A stretch of 64,000 bases of DNA, from positions 186,001 through 250,000 of the forward strand of contig NZ_JARHUG010000004.1 of the NCBI RefSeq assembly GCF_029223185.1. Reading direction: 5' to 3'. Below, in pieces: positions 1-8,335 of this stretch (position 1 is the first letter of the stretch; each line of letters begins with the position of its first letter). The DNA is from Aliiglaciecola sp. CAU 1673 (lineage in GTDB: Bacteria > Pseudomonadota > Gammaproteobacteria > Enterobacterales > Alteromonadaceae). The notes beneath the pieces were generated by a model. It was not told where the DNA came from, searched no databases, and was given only the letters and a program-made list of their open reading frames with translations. Position numbers and translations under genes: made by a program.

Positions 1-41
1 CAGGGAGGCTTACACCCTTCCTGTGGCTGGCAAACTCCCTG
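1..41 (+). other. Leader hairpin upstream of chemoreceptor
   Basis: The first 7 bases (CAGGGAG) pair perfectly with bases 35-41 (CTCCCTG), enclosing 27 bases. The element ends 18 bases before the chemoreceptor start codon, so it would sit in its 5' leader or be the tail of an upstream terminator. There is no T-tract after it, which argues against a simple terminator. I do not recognise a known riboswitch class, and the window cuts off whatever precedes it. Confidence 0.35.
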
Positions 42-59
42 ATTAAATGTGGGTAAAAG

Positions 60-1553
60 ATGAAACTGACCAAATCCATCTCCTTCAAGCTTATTCTTGC
101 CGCTTTGCTGATTGTCACCGTACTGGTGGTGCTGTTCGGCATCTACGATTACACAAGCCAAAAAGACAGACTTGAACATCGCAAAGACGTGCGGCTTTCT
201 TTGATGTCAAACCGTCTGCAGTTGAGTCTGCCTACCGCCATGTGGAATTTCGAAGAAACGCAAATGCTGCGTATTCTTAATGCCGAAGCCAAATCAGATG
301 ACGTAGCGTATCTAGAGCTTTTCAACGATGCCGGTGATTTAGTGGTGAAATCTGAAGGAGAGCCCACCGGTGATACTTTGGATGTAAAGTTAGTTTACGT
401 GGAGGGAGATGAAACCACGCCTTTGGGCAAGGTGACTATCCATATAGACGATACATCTATAAAAGATGAATTGGACGGACTGGCCTTCATCACTGTTTTC
501 AAAGGGATATTGCTGGATGCCCTTCTGGTTATTGCACTCTATATCCTTGTTAACCGGATGGTGATAGCCCCCTTGTCAGAGCTCAGTCATGCGCTTGAAG
601 ATATTGCCAGAGGTGAAGGCGACCTGACCCAGCGTCTGAGAATTAAAGAGGAGAATGAAATTGGCATTCTGTCCTCATACTTCAATGCCTTTGTTGAGAA
701 AATCCAAACTCTGGTGCTCTCCATTCAGGATTCTGTTGGCCATGCCTTCAAAATTTCTCAAGATGTACATGACGCAACCGCCAAGGGTCGCGGGCATATC
801 CAAAACCAACAGGTAGAAACCGATCAGGTTGCCGCAGCAATTACGCAAATGTCCTCGGCGTCCAAGGAAATTGCCCAGAATGTGCAGCTTACCGCCGATT
901 CAGCCGATCAAGTAAGCTCTGATGCCAAAAGGGTCTCCACTATCGTCCATCAGTCCATCCAGTCGATTAGCGGCTTGTCTGATCAATTGACTCAGGCAGC
1001 CACCGTCATCAACTCATTGGAAACCGATGTGGAAGGCATTGTGACCGTATTGGATGTGATTAGGAGCATCGCCGAACAGACCAACCTGTTAGCCTTAAAT
1101 GCTGCCATCGAGGCAGCACGCGCCGGTGATCAGGGTCGCGGTTTTGCAGTGGTAGCCGATGAGGTCAGGGCATTAGCCAGTCGCACCCAAGACAGTACCG
1201 CGCAGATCCAAAAAACCATCGAAAAGCTGCAGTCTGGTGCCAAATCAGCGGTGCAGGTTATGCAAGATAGCCAGGCGAAAAGCAAAGATTCGGTGGAAAA
1301 TGCCAAAACATCGGGCAATTCCATTAACAGCATTTTGGAGTCAACCAATCAAATTACCGGGATGGCCACTCAAATTGCAACGGCCGTAGAGCAGCAAAGT
1401 ACGGTGGCAGAAGAGTTGAGCCAAAATGTGAACCGTATTGTTGCCGCCGGCCATGACAGTATGGAACAACTGGAGTTAATGACTGAGCATTCACAAAAAA
1501 TGCGCCAGACCTCTGAGCAACTGAGCAGCCTGGCAAGGCAGTTTAAAGCTTAA
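60..1553 (+). CDS. Methyl-accepting chemotaxis protein
   Basis: Transmembrane chemoreceptor that passes an external signal to the CheA/CheW array. It has a first membrane segment at about residues 9-30, a small periplasmic sensor of about 110 residues (31-140), a second membrane segment at about 146-168, a HAMP domain at about 165-218, and a long cytoplasmic signalling helix pair. The hairpin tip near residues 339-373 carries the family core ([19 protein letters not shown], then [13 protein letters not shown]). The Q/E-rich stretches on either side are where methylation would occur. No CheW-binding pentapeptide tail is seen at the C terminus (it ends ARQFKA). It is followed 82 bp later by an orphan polyamine-type binding protein on the same strand, which could supply its ligand; that link is inference. 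Confidence 0.95.
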   Translation: MKLTKSISFKLILAALLIVTVLVVLFGIYDYTSQKDRLEHRKDVRLSLMSNRLQLSLPTAMWNFEETQMLRILNAEAKSDDVAYLELFNDAGDLVVKSEGEPTGDTLDVKLVYVEGDETTPLGKVTIHIDDTSIKDELDGLAFITVFKGILLDALLVIALYILVNRMVIAPLSELSHALEDIARGEGDLTQRLRIKEENEIGILSSYFNAFVEKIQTLVLSIQDSVGHAFKISQDVHDATAKGRGHIQNQQVETDQVAAAITQMSSASKEIAQNVQLTADSADQVSSDAKRVSTIVHQSIQSISGLSDQLTQAATVINSLETDVEGIVTVLDVIRSIAEQTNLLALNAAIEAARAGDQGRGFAVVADEVRALASRTQDSTAQIQKTIEKLQSGAKSAVQVMQDSQAKSKDSVENAKTSGNSINSILESTNQITGMATQIATAVEQQSTVAEELSQNVNRIVAAGHDSMEQLELMTEHSQKMRQTSEQLSSLARQFKA

Positions 1554-1635
1554 AAAACCGACGTTTGCAGTATTTCTTTAATATCGGCCTCGTGTCGGTG
1601 AAGGACCATCACAGTGGCCTCCTTACGGAGAGACA

Positions 1636-2703
1636 ATGATGAAACTGCTGAAATTTATCGCCCTTGGCTTTTCCGCCCTTTGCGTAAATGCCTGGGCAGC
1701 AACCACCTTGAATATTCTTGAGTGGGAAGGTTATATCAGTCCCTTTAAAGAAGACTTTGAGGCGCACGCCAAATCCAAAGGCATGGACGTAAAACTGAAT
1801 ATCCTGACCCCGTACATTACTAACTCAGAACAGATATTCAAAGACTTACGAGCCAACAAGGCCGATGTGGTGACCCCCACTCACAACTATTACAAGATGA
1901 ATCAGGCCAAGCTGATGCAGGTGTTGCAGCCTATCGATACAGCCCGGCTTGGCAATTATTCAAAAATCCTGGCTTCCCTTCGTATTGCCAGTTATGACAG
2001 TCAAAATGACAAAAAGTACTCTGTTCCATTGCTAGGCGGCTCTTATGGCCTGGCGTATAACACCGAAAAGGTGCCTGCCCCCGACTCCTGGCAAGTACTT
2101 TGGGACCCGGCTAATGCTGGAAAATACGCGGTGACGGAAGACCAGTTTGAAGCCAATCTTTATACCACCATGCTGGTTTTAGGATATTCTCCCACTGATG
2201 TTTACGATGTGGACAGTGGCAAATTTAATCAAGCTCAGGTGCAGGAAAAACTCAATCCGCTGGTGAAAAATGCCCATTCATTCTGGGGTGGGATGGCCGA
2301 TGCCGATGTGATGCCCCAACTTAGCTACGTGACCACCTATTGGTTTGGTGTAGCAGAAGCCAATAAGCGTGGTCAAAAATGGGCGTTGGCAAATCCCAAA
2401 GAGGGTCAGACAGTGTGGTTGGATACCATGGCGATTGCCAAACAACTCTCTGGTGAAAAACTCGATGCGGCCTATCTGCTAATGGACTTTATGATCCAGG
2501 AGTCCACTCAAAAACGCTTTCTGGAGATGTATGGCTCTATCATTGTGAATGGCGAAACCAAGGCACTGTTAACACCCGAGCAAATCGAGAAAGGCCGCGT
2601 AGGCGATGAATCGTTCTTCGTGGAAGAAATGTTCTGGCAGCCTCTGAGCTCAAGGACGCGCAATATTTACAAGGAAATGTGGGACAAGGCCAGAGGGAAC
2701 TGA
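1636..2703 (+). CDS. PotD/PotF-like periplasmic polyamine-binding protein
   Basis: Extracellular solute-binding protein of the spermidine/putrescine family (SBP_bac_8 type), 355 residues, close to the family length. A Sec signal peptide covers about residues 1-21, with cleavage after the AWA of CVNAWA. The mature protein opens with LNILEWEGYISPF, the typical first strand of PotD/PotF proteins. Two adjacent ATGs (1636 and 1639) both fit the ACGGAGAGACA ribosome site. No ABC permease or ATPase gene is next to it. It sits between a chemoreceptor and a sensor kinase, so it may work as a ligand-presenting protein for sensing rather than transport. The ligand cannot be settled from sequence alone; polyamines are the usual ones, but other amines are possible. 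Confidence 0.9.
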   Translation: MMKLLKFIALGFSALCVNAWAATTLNILEWEGYISPFKEDFEAHAKSKGMDVKLNILTPYITNSEQIFKDLRANKADVVTPTHNYYKMNQAKLMQVLQPIDTARLGNYSKILASLRIASYDSQNDKKYSVPLLGGSYGLAYNTEKVPAPDSWQVLWDPANAGKYAVTEDQFEANLYTTMLVLGYSPTDVYDVDSGKFNQAQVQEKLNPLVKNAHSFWGGMADADVMPQLSYVTTYWFGVAEANKRGQKWALANPKEGQTVWLDTMAIAKQLSGEKLDAAYLLMDFMIQESTQKRFLEMYGSIIVNGETKALLTPEQIEKGRVGDESFFVEEMFWQPLSSRTRNIYKEMWDKARGN

Positions 2704-2924
2704 TTACAAATAGGATTGACGCAATGCATTACAGACCAGCAACCGCCCTATCTTCGATCGGCAAAGCAGTGGCTGCTGGTTAGCATTATCAACCTTAAAG
2801 AATGCTAAAAAACTTGCGTAACCTATTGAAATATAAGGATACTGGACAGCATCACAAGAGCAGATTGCTAGCTCATAAGGCGTCTTCAGTTGTTGTTATT
2901 GTTCCCCACAGCGGCTCGCTTTAA

Positions 2925-5072
2925 ATGAAAAAGCACCGCTGGCAAATGAATATCAAAACCAGGATCTTGGTTTTTATTGTCCTGTTTGAAATCATTGCCT
3001 ATTCCACCTTGCAACTGGTCAATCACTATCTGTATGTCCAGGAGTTGGACGCCCTACGTCAAAGTCAGATCCAATCGGTACTGCAAGCCAGTGTCGTAAA
3101 AATTGAAAATGCCCGCCAGCGAATGGAGCAAAAGGCAACGGCTCTGGCGATTGCCGGTGAACGCTTGTTTGCCCTGCGACAAAACCAACATCTGTCAACT
3201 GAGCAAGCCACTGCCCATGTGAAAGACTTGCTTAAAGACAATTTTGCCAGTTTCGAGCAGGCTTTAGGCGGCGGGATTTGGTATGAACCCTATGCATTTG
3301 ATCCTGAAATTCGCTACTACGGCCCCTATGTTTTCAGACAATTGGGTGACATGGTGTTTTCCTGGGATCTCAGCAGCCAGGAATACGATTATCACCAGCA
3401 AGACTGGTATCGCCTGGCCGTCAATAGTGGTTGGGGAACCAGGCAGAAAAGCTTCCGCCCCCTGCTCTGGACAGCTCCCTACGTAGACGATGCCGGTTCA
3501 TTGTCGCCGATGATGACAGTAGACAGTGTGATGTTTGACAGTGGCCGCAAACCCATCGGCATGGCAACGGTAGATTGGTCCCTGGATGAATTAACCCGCT
3601 TCCTGGATGCGGTTAAAGTCACCACGAATGCTTTTCCCTTTTTTGTGCACAGAGATTCAGGCTTAGTGCTGAGTTACCCAATGGATCCTTCCAGGGTAAT
3701 GACACAGGCATATCAACTCCCTGTCATTAATAAACTTCTTGAAGACACGCAGACAGGCGTGATTAAGAAAAAAAGCGATGTCCAGGTCAGCGAAATTCCC
3801 TATGAGCTTTATTACTTTTTCACTGAAGACGGTTTTCTGTTTGGCTCGCTGGTGCCGGTAGCCGATTTGCGCAGTGACATAAAAAGTATCTCCGACCTCA
3901 TCTTACTCTATGGTGCCCAAATTGCTCTGGCCTTTATCTTATTGATGATTGTGGTGCTGAACCTGCTGTTCAGACCCTTTGACGCCGTTTTAAAGACCAT
4001 TCGGGAATCGGTAAGCTATGAGGACGAAGATAGCAAAGTGGTACTTAAACCCATTGAGTACCATAGCCGTAATGAATTCTCCCCCATCGTTAAGGCCATG
4101 AATGACGTCTATTTGCAGGTGAGGGAATATGTTCAACAAGTTGAAGAGACTAATCAAAAATTACGGGCGTCCAAGCAGCAAATCAGCCAGCTAAATGCTG
4201 AACTGGAACGAAAAGTAGAAGTTCGAACGGCCGAGTTGGAGCAAAAAACCCGTTTATTGAGCGATTCATTAGAGCGGTTAAAGCGTACTCAGCAACAGCT
4301 CATTCAAAACGAGAAACATGCCGCCCTAGGCAGGCTGGTCGCCGGTGTTGCACACCAAATCAACACCCCCCTTGGCATCTGTGTAACGGCCGCTTCGCTG
4401 CTATCCAATGAACTGCACAATACTTACAGCAAAGCCTTGGATGGACAAATCGGCAAAAAGGCATTCGGGGAAGCCTGCGACAAAATGGTCGAATGCGCGG
4501 ACATGCTGCAACTGAATCTGGACCGGGCATCAAACCTGATCTCGAGCTTTAAACAGGTGGCGGTAGATCAATCCAGCGAGAATAAAAGACGATTCAATGT
4601 CGCCGAATACATTAATAAGATCCTGCTATCCATGCGCAGCAAGTTTGAAAATACGCCCCACAAAATAGAATTGACCTGTGATCCCAAACTTAGCCTCTAT
4701 TCTCACCCGGGCGCGCTAACACAAATTCTGACCAACCTTATTGATAATGCGCTGACCCATGCCTTTGATGCTGACAACGCTGGCAAAATTGAAATCAAGG
4801 TGGAACAGTCCGAAGATCAGTTGCGTATATTGGTGGCAGACAATGGCAAAGGCATGCCGGAAGACATCAGAGAGTTGGTATTCGACCCTTTCTTTACCAC
4901 CAAACATGAACAACTAAGCAGTGGTCTGGGCCTGCATCTGGTGTACAACATTGTGGTTCAACAGCTGTCAGGCAGCATAGAGTGCCAGTCACAGTTGGGG
5001 GTTGGCACCAAATTCATTATCATCATCCCGCTTCAGGAAGAGGTGGCCCAACCCCAGAGCACTACAAATTGA
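2925..5072 (+). CDS. Sensor histidine kinase with large periplasmic domain
   Basis: Membrane histidine kinase of 715 residues. Membrane segments lie at about 13-33 and 326-350 and bracket a periplasmic sensor of about 290 residues, the size of a double-Cache domain. A HAMP-like linker and a coiled coil (about 400-460) follow. The H-box is AHQINTPLG with the phospho-acceptor His at 477. The ATPase domain has an N-box at 604-609 (NLIDNA), G1 at about 639 (DNGKGMP) and G2 at about 667 (GLGLHLV). There is no receiver or Hpt domain. No ribosome site is clear before the ATG. The 221 bp upstream (2704-2924) hold no gene I can support. The end overlaps the convergent LytTR regulator by 11 bp; that regulator has its own kinase, so the partner of this one is unknown. 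Confidence 0.93.
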   Translation: MKKHRWQMNIKTRILVFIVLFEIIAYSTLQLVNHYLYVQELDALRQSQIQSVLQASVVKIENARQRMEQKATALAIAGERLFALRQNQHLSTEQATAHVKDLLKDNFASFEQALGGGIWYEPYAFDPEIRYYGPYVFRQLGDMVFSWDLSSQEYDYHQQDWYRLAVNSGWGTRQKSFRPLLWTAPYVDDAGSLSPMMTVDSVMFDSGRKPIGMATVDWSLDELTRFLDAVKVTTNAFPFFVHRDSGLVLSYPMDPSRVMTQAYQLPVINKLLEDTQTGVIKKKSDVQVSEIPYELYYFFTEDGFLFGSLVPVADLRSDIKSISDLILLYGAQIALAFILLMIVVLNLLFRPFDAVLKTIRESVSYEDEDSKVVLKPIEYHSRNEFSPIVKAMNDVYLQVREYVQQVEETNQKLRASKQQISQLNAELERKVEVRTAELEQKTRLLSDSLERLKRTQQQLIQNEKHAALGRLVAGVAHQINTPLGICVTAASLLSNELHNTYSKALDGQIGKKAFGEACDKMVECADMLQLNLDRASNLISSFKQVAVDQSSENKRRFNVAEYINKILLSMRSKFENTPHKIELTCDPKLSLYSHPGALTQILTNLIDNALTHAFDADNAGKIEIKVEQSEDQLRILVADNGKGMPEDIRELVFDPFFTTKHEQLSSGLGLHLVYNIVVQQLSGSIECQSQLGVGTKFIIIIPLQEEVAQPQSTTN

Positions 5073-5880
5073 TCATCGCCTTGACTCTGTCCCGATGACT
5101 ACGGCTGACCTTTAGCTCTTCCCCATTTTCGAGCACAAGATGGTATTCACCACTGATATGGCTTACCAGTTTTGAAACGAACTGAATATTGACAATGGCC
5201 GAACGATGGACCCTGACAAAGCGCCTGGGATCCAACTCCGATTCCAGCTCTTTCATGGTGCGGCGCATAATGTGGGTAGCATCGCCAGCATGCACACACA
5301 TATAGTCTCCAGCTGCATCTATCCACTGAATATCGGTAATAGGTACTCGGGTTACCTCATTGCCATCTTTAATCGCCAGAATATCCGGATATTGATTGAT
5401 AGGTTCGCCTTCGGCCAATCGGCGTAAGATCTCTTCACAATCATCCCCAGTCATCTGCGCCACCAAAGAGGCAAGTTTTTCTTTGCGACTTCCCTCTTCG
5501 TGTAGCTCCAGAGTACTCATCACCTTATCCAGCGCTGATTTCAGACGCTTATCATCCAAAGGCTTGAGCACATAGTCCAGAGCATGCACATCGAAGGCTT
5601 TGATGGCATAAGTGTCATAGGCCGTGACAAATACCACCAGTGGCATATGTGCCATTTTTTCACGCAATTGCTGAATGACCTGAAAGCCGTTGAGACCCGG
5701 CATCTGAATGTCGAGAAACACCAAATCGGGCTTGAGGCGAAGTATTTTCTCTACCGCTTCAGTGCCATTCTTACACTCATCCAGCAGTTCAACATGTGGA
5801 TAGTCGGTTAATCTAACCGCCAGCCCACGCCTGGCTAACGGTTCATCATCTACGATTAGGGCTTTAATCTTGGCTTGCAT
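5062..5880 (-). CDS. LytTR-family response regulator
   Basis: Two-domain regulator of 272 residues. The receiver has the acidic pair D11-D12, the phospho-acceptor D57 (VFLDIQMPG), T86 and K106 (VLKPLDD). The C-terminal part, about 165-272, is a LytTR DNA-binding domain (RRTMKELE, RFVRVHRSAIVN, LKVSRSHRD), which binds DNA through a beta-rich fold rather than a helix-turn-helix. The ATG has a strong AGGTAGGTCAGG site just before it. It overlaps the 3' end of its cognate kinase gene by 17 bp, so the two are translationally coupled. The family usually controls exported or membrane functions; no target site was identified here. Confidence 0.95.
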   Translation of the reverse strand: MQAKIKALIVDDEPLARRGLAVRLTDYPHVELLDECKNGTEAVEKILRLKPDLVFLDIQMPGLNGFQVIQQLREKMAHMPLVVFVTAYDTYAIKAFDVHALDYVLKPLDDKRLKSALDKVMSTLELHEEGSRKEKLASLVAQMTGDDCEEILRRLAEGEPINQYPDILAIKDGNEVTRVPITDIQWIDAAGDYMCVHAGDATHIMRRTMKELESELDPRRFVRVHRSAIVNIQFVSKLVSHISGEYHLVLENGEELKVSRSHRDRVKAMINL

Positions 5881-7003
5881 CCTGACCTACCTGAAATGGG
5901 ATCCTGATACTGACTTTTACCCCGGAGGGTTTATTGTCAGTAATGACAAATGAGAAGTTATCACCATACAAAGACGTGAGTCTTTCCTTGATATTGGGAA
6001 TACCCACTCCATTACTACGGCTCAATTGCCCGTCGATGATTTTAGCCCCAGGCCCGTTATCTGCCACTTCCAACAACAGATCCTGGCCGAAGCTTTTGGC
6101 TTTGATGCTGATAATTCCGCCCGCCTCCAATTTGGCAATGGCATACTTGATAGCATTCTCAATCAAAGGCTGCAGTATCAGGCTCGGCACCAACGCCTCG
6201 CGGGTATCCGGTGCAATATCCTGGGTAACGGTCAATCGATCTTCGAAGCGTACTTTCTCAATATCTAAGTACAGATCGATGGCCTGAAGTTCCTGCTCTA
6301 ATGGAACTTTTTTAATGGGGTCCTTATCCAGAGAGTAACGCAAGAAGTCACTCAAGCGGGAGACCATCGCATTAGCCGTTTGGTTGTCCTTAATCAGAAT
6401 CAAGGTCGAGATAGCATTAAGGGTATTGAATAGAAAATGCGGGTTAAGCTGATAACGCAGCATACGCAGATGGGCCTGATGCGCCATGGTTGAGGCATTC
6501 AGCGCATTCTGCTTTTCCTGCACCATCAATCGATAGTATTTGATGCCGAAATACAATCCACTCCAGCACACAATCACCGAAAAGGAATTGACGCTGTTGC
6601 TGAAATAATAAATCCACTCATCTGGGCGATAGCCATGTTTGTAAAGCTCCCAATAATTCAGGTTTTTTACCACCGTCCATAAGATGGCCATCACATAAGA
6701 GCTCGCCAGAGCAGCGAGAATCATTGCCCATGGTTCAAGTCGCCAAAGACGCCTGAAAAGATAACGCAGGGGTATGGTCAACAACCATCCGGCATAGGCG
6801 TTGAGTATGATCACAAACAGCCAGATGCTGCGCATGTCGTGTAGGAATGACCCCAAGTAAAACACCAGGGCAAAACCCAGCCAGCCACCAGAGTGCAGCA
6901 GCCAAAACTGTCTTTCCTTATCTTCGAAGAGTTTTTTCCAGTGGATCAAGGGGTTGTCCCAAAGCCAATCTCTGCAAGGATTATACTTAATATGTATGGT
7001 CAA
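5864..7003 (-). CDS. LytS/YehU-type membrane histidine kinase
   Basis: Kinase of the His_kinase family (PF06580 type), 379 residues, partner of the LytTR regulator downstream. Four membrane segments are visible at about 40-58, 60-77, 93-113 and 137-153. The H-box is YQLNPHFLFNTLN with His189, and the ATPase domain has ENAIKYAI and a DNGPGA G1 box. There is no recognisable extracytoplasmic sensor domain, so the signal may be sensed within the membrane. The start is uncertain: the frame opens at a TTG at 7003 without a good ribosome site, and another TTG at 6949 is possible; no ATG precedes the first membrane segment. Confidence 0.9.
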   Translation of the reverse strand: MTIHIKYNPCRDWLWDNPLIHWKKLFEDKERQFWLLHSGGWLGFALVFYLGSFLHDMRSIWLFVIILNAYAGWLLTIPLRYLFRRLWRLEPWAMILAALASSYVMAILWTVVKNLNYWELYKHGYRPDEWIYYFSNSVNSFSVIVCWSGLYFGIKYYRLMVQEKQNALNASTMAHQAHLRMLRYQLNPHFLFNTLNAISTLILIKDNQTANAMVSRLSDFLRYSLDKDPIKKVPLEQELQAIDLYLDIEKVRFEDRLTVTQDIAPDTREALVPSLILQPLIENAIKYAIAKLEAGGIISIKAKSFGQDLLLEVADNGPGAKIIDGQLSRSNGVGIPNIKERLTSLYGDNFSFVITDNKPSGVKVSIRIPFQVGQDASQD

Positions 7004-7059
7004 CTAGTCGCTGCTTGTCGTAGCAGCGACGTCATTGACCGCATTTCCGTAGAGAAGTT

Positions 7060-7521
7060 CTAGTACGAGATGTTCAGACGCTTTAGCCAATGCACCCACC
7101 ACCATGCGGGCCCAACCAATAAAAACTGTAGATCCTTGAAAAAAGACGGCTTCTTTCCCTCGATGTGGTGCCCGATAAATTGCAATATCCACATCACCAC
7201 GAACATCGCCAAACAAAACTTCCACACCGACCATTGAAAAAACACCAACACATTAATACCAAGCAGTACCAGGATAGAGAGTAATGTCATGGCTGCCCCG
7301 ATAGGACCGGAGAGTCGGAAATAGTAGATAAGTACAGGGATCAACAATACATGCGCCCAGGTAGCACCAAAATAGGCGATAAAGTCAGGCACAGGAATAG
7401 ACCAGATTAGTCCGATGGTGACAAAGTAGATGGCCGGCACGGCCACGCTATGGATCAGGATGTTGGTTTTATTGGTATGGCTTTCGCCATATTCGTTCAG
7501 CAGCGCTTCTATTTGTCGCAT
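7060..7521 (-). CDS. Mpo1-like (DUF962) membrane protein
   Basis: Protein of 153 residues of the DUF962 / YGL010w family. It keeps the hallmark N-terminal HSVAVPAI segment and the C-terminal block HHIEGKKPSFFKDL followed by LLVGPAWW. There are four predicted membrane helices between. The yeast member Mpo1 is an iron-dependent dioxygenase acting in alpha-oxidation of 2-hydroxy fatty acids, and the conserved His residues fit that chemistry, but the substrate of bacterial members is not known to me. GGAGAA lies at ideal distance from the ATG. It is 57 bp upstream of the LytS-type kinase on the same strand and may be co-transcribed. Confidence 0.85.
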   Translation of the reverse strand: MRQIEALLNEYGESHTNKTNILIHSVAVPAIYFVTIGLIWSIPVPDFIAYFGATWAHVLLIPVLIYYFRLSGPIGAAMTLLSILVLLGINVLVFFQWSVWKFCLAMFVVMWILQFIGHHIEGKKPSFFKDLQFLLVGPAWWWVHWLKRLNISY

Positions 7522-7531
7522 ATTGTTCTCC

Positions 7532-8215
7532 TTAAACGTCGATCAAAATCTCAGACAGCAGCTCAGTAAGCAAGGCTTCCTGTGCCTCGAACTTGATCCC
7601 ATAATAAAAGTAGGTCTCATCAGCGCGCTGATTCATGACCTGTCCCTTCACCTCATAACTTTTTTCTTTGCTGGCTTTAATCGCCATTTTCAACGTCTTA
7701 CCGGCAAGCTTGCCGCCATCGGGCACATCCCGACGTATACCTATGCGACAACCACTGGAGGAAATATCCAACACCAACCCTTCAAACAGTGTTTTGTTGG
7801 TAGCGACATCAAACAATTCGACCGGTGTGCGCGTAAATACCCGTTTGTCTGAGCGTAAGCCCTGATTCTGGATAGCGATGGGAAAACTAATAAACAGCAG
7901 ATGACTGGGCCGCGTAGCCACTAACAGGATATTGCTCTTAAACGCGATAACCTCGCCTGTCTCATCTTCGAGAATATAACGGACAATAATTTGATTATCA
8001 GCGTAAATGGCATCCTTCATTGAGCCCCAACGGCCTTCATCCGGATGTCGCAAAATAATACAACGGGTGCCATCCATACCCACAAATTCGGTGCGCACAC
8101 GTTTGGTCGCGCTGGGAGATTTCACCTGAATGTCCAACGTCATACCAGGATGCATAGAGCGCAGCTTACGCAAGTCGTCATTAGATAAGCCGGATTTTTC
8201 TTTTAGAATGGCCAT
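7532..8215 (-). CDS. PilZ-domain protein, YcgR-like
   Basis: Protein of 227 residues with an N-terminal YcgR-like beta domain (about 15-115) and a C-terminal PilZ domain. The c-di-GMP-binding signature is intact: R125-V-F-T-R129 and D150-I-S-S-S-G155. Proteins of this layout act as flagellar brakes or other c-di-GMP effectors; the target cannot be read here, and no flagellar genes are in the window. I chose the ATG at 8215; a TTG at 8230 would add five residues and neither has a strong ribosome site. It ends 10 bp before the Mpo1-like gene, so the two likely share a transcript. Confidence 0.9.
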   Translation of the reverse strand: MAILKEKSGLSNDDLRKLRSMHPGMTLDIQVKSPSATKRVRTEFVGMDGTRCIILRHPDEGRWGSMKDAIYADNQIIVRYILEDETGEVIAFKSNILLVATRPSHLLFISFPIAIQNQGLRSDKRVFTRTPVELFDVATNKTLFEGLVLDISSSGCRIGIRRDVPDGGKLAGKTLKMAIKASKEKSYEVKGQVMNQRADETYFYYGIKFEAQEALLTELLSEILIDV

Positions 8216-8335
8216 AGAGTTCTGCTGCAACCGCCGGGTATTATCATAATATTGTTATTATTGTGTTTTTCTACTGATTACACCACCAGTCTACTGCGCA
8301 GACTGATTCAGTGCTAGCTAAAGATCCCATACAAA

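Noticed and set aside
1..59. c-di-GMP (GEMM) or other known riboswitch before the chemoreceptor
   Set aside because: Only one stem is visible and none of the conserved GEMM bases could be placed; recorded only as a hairpin.
6980..7003. TTGACC and TATAAT at the start of the LytS-type kinase as a promoter
   Set aside because: The boxes are only 12 bp apart, too close for sigma70; I left it out as a promoter.
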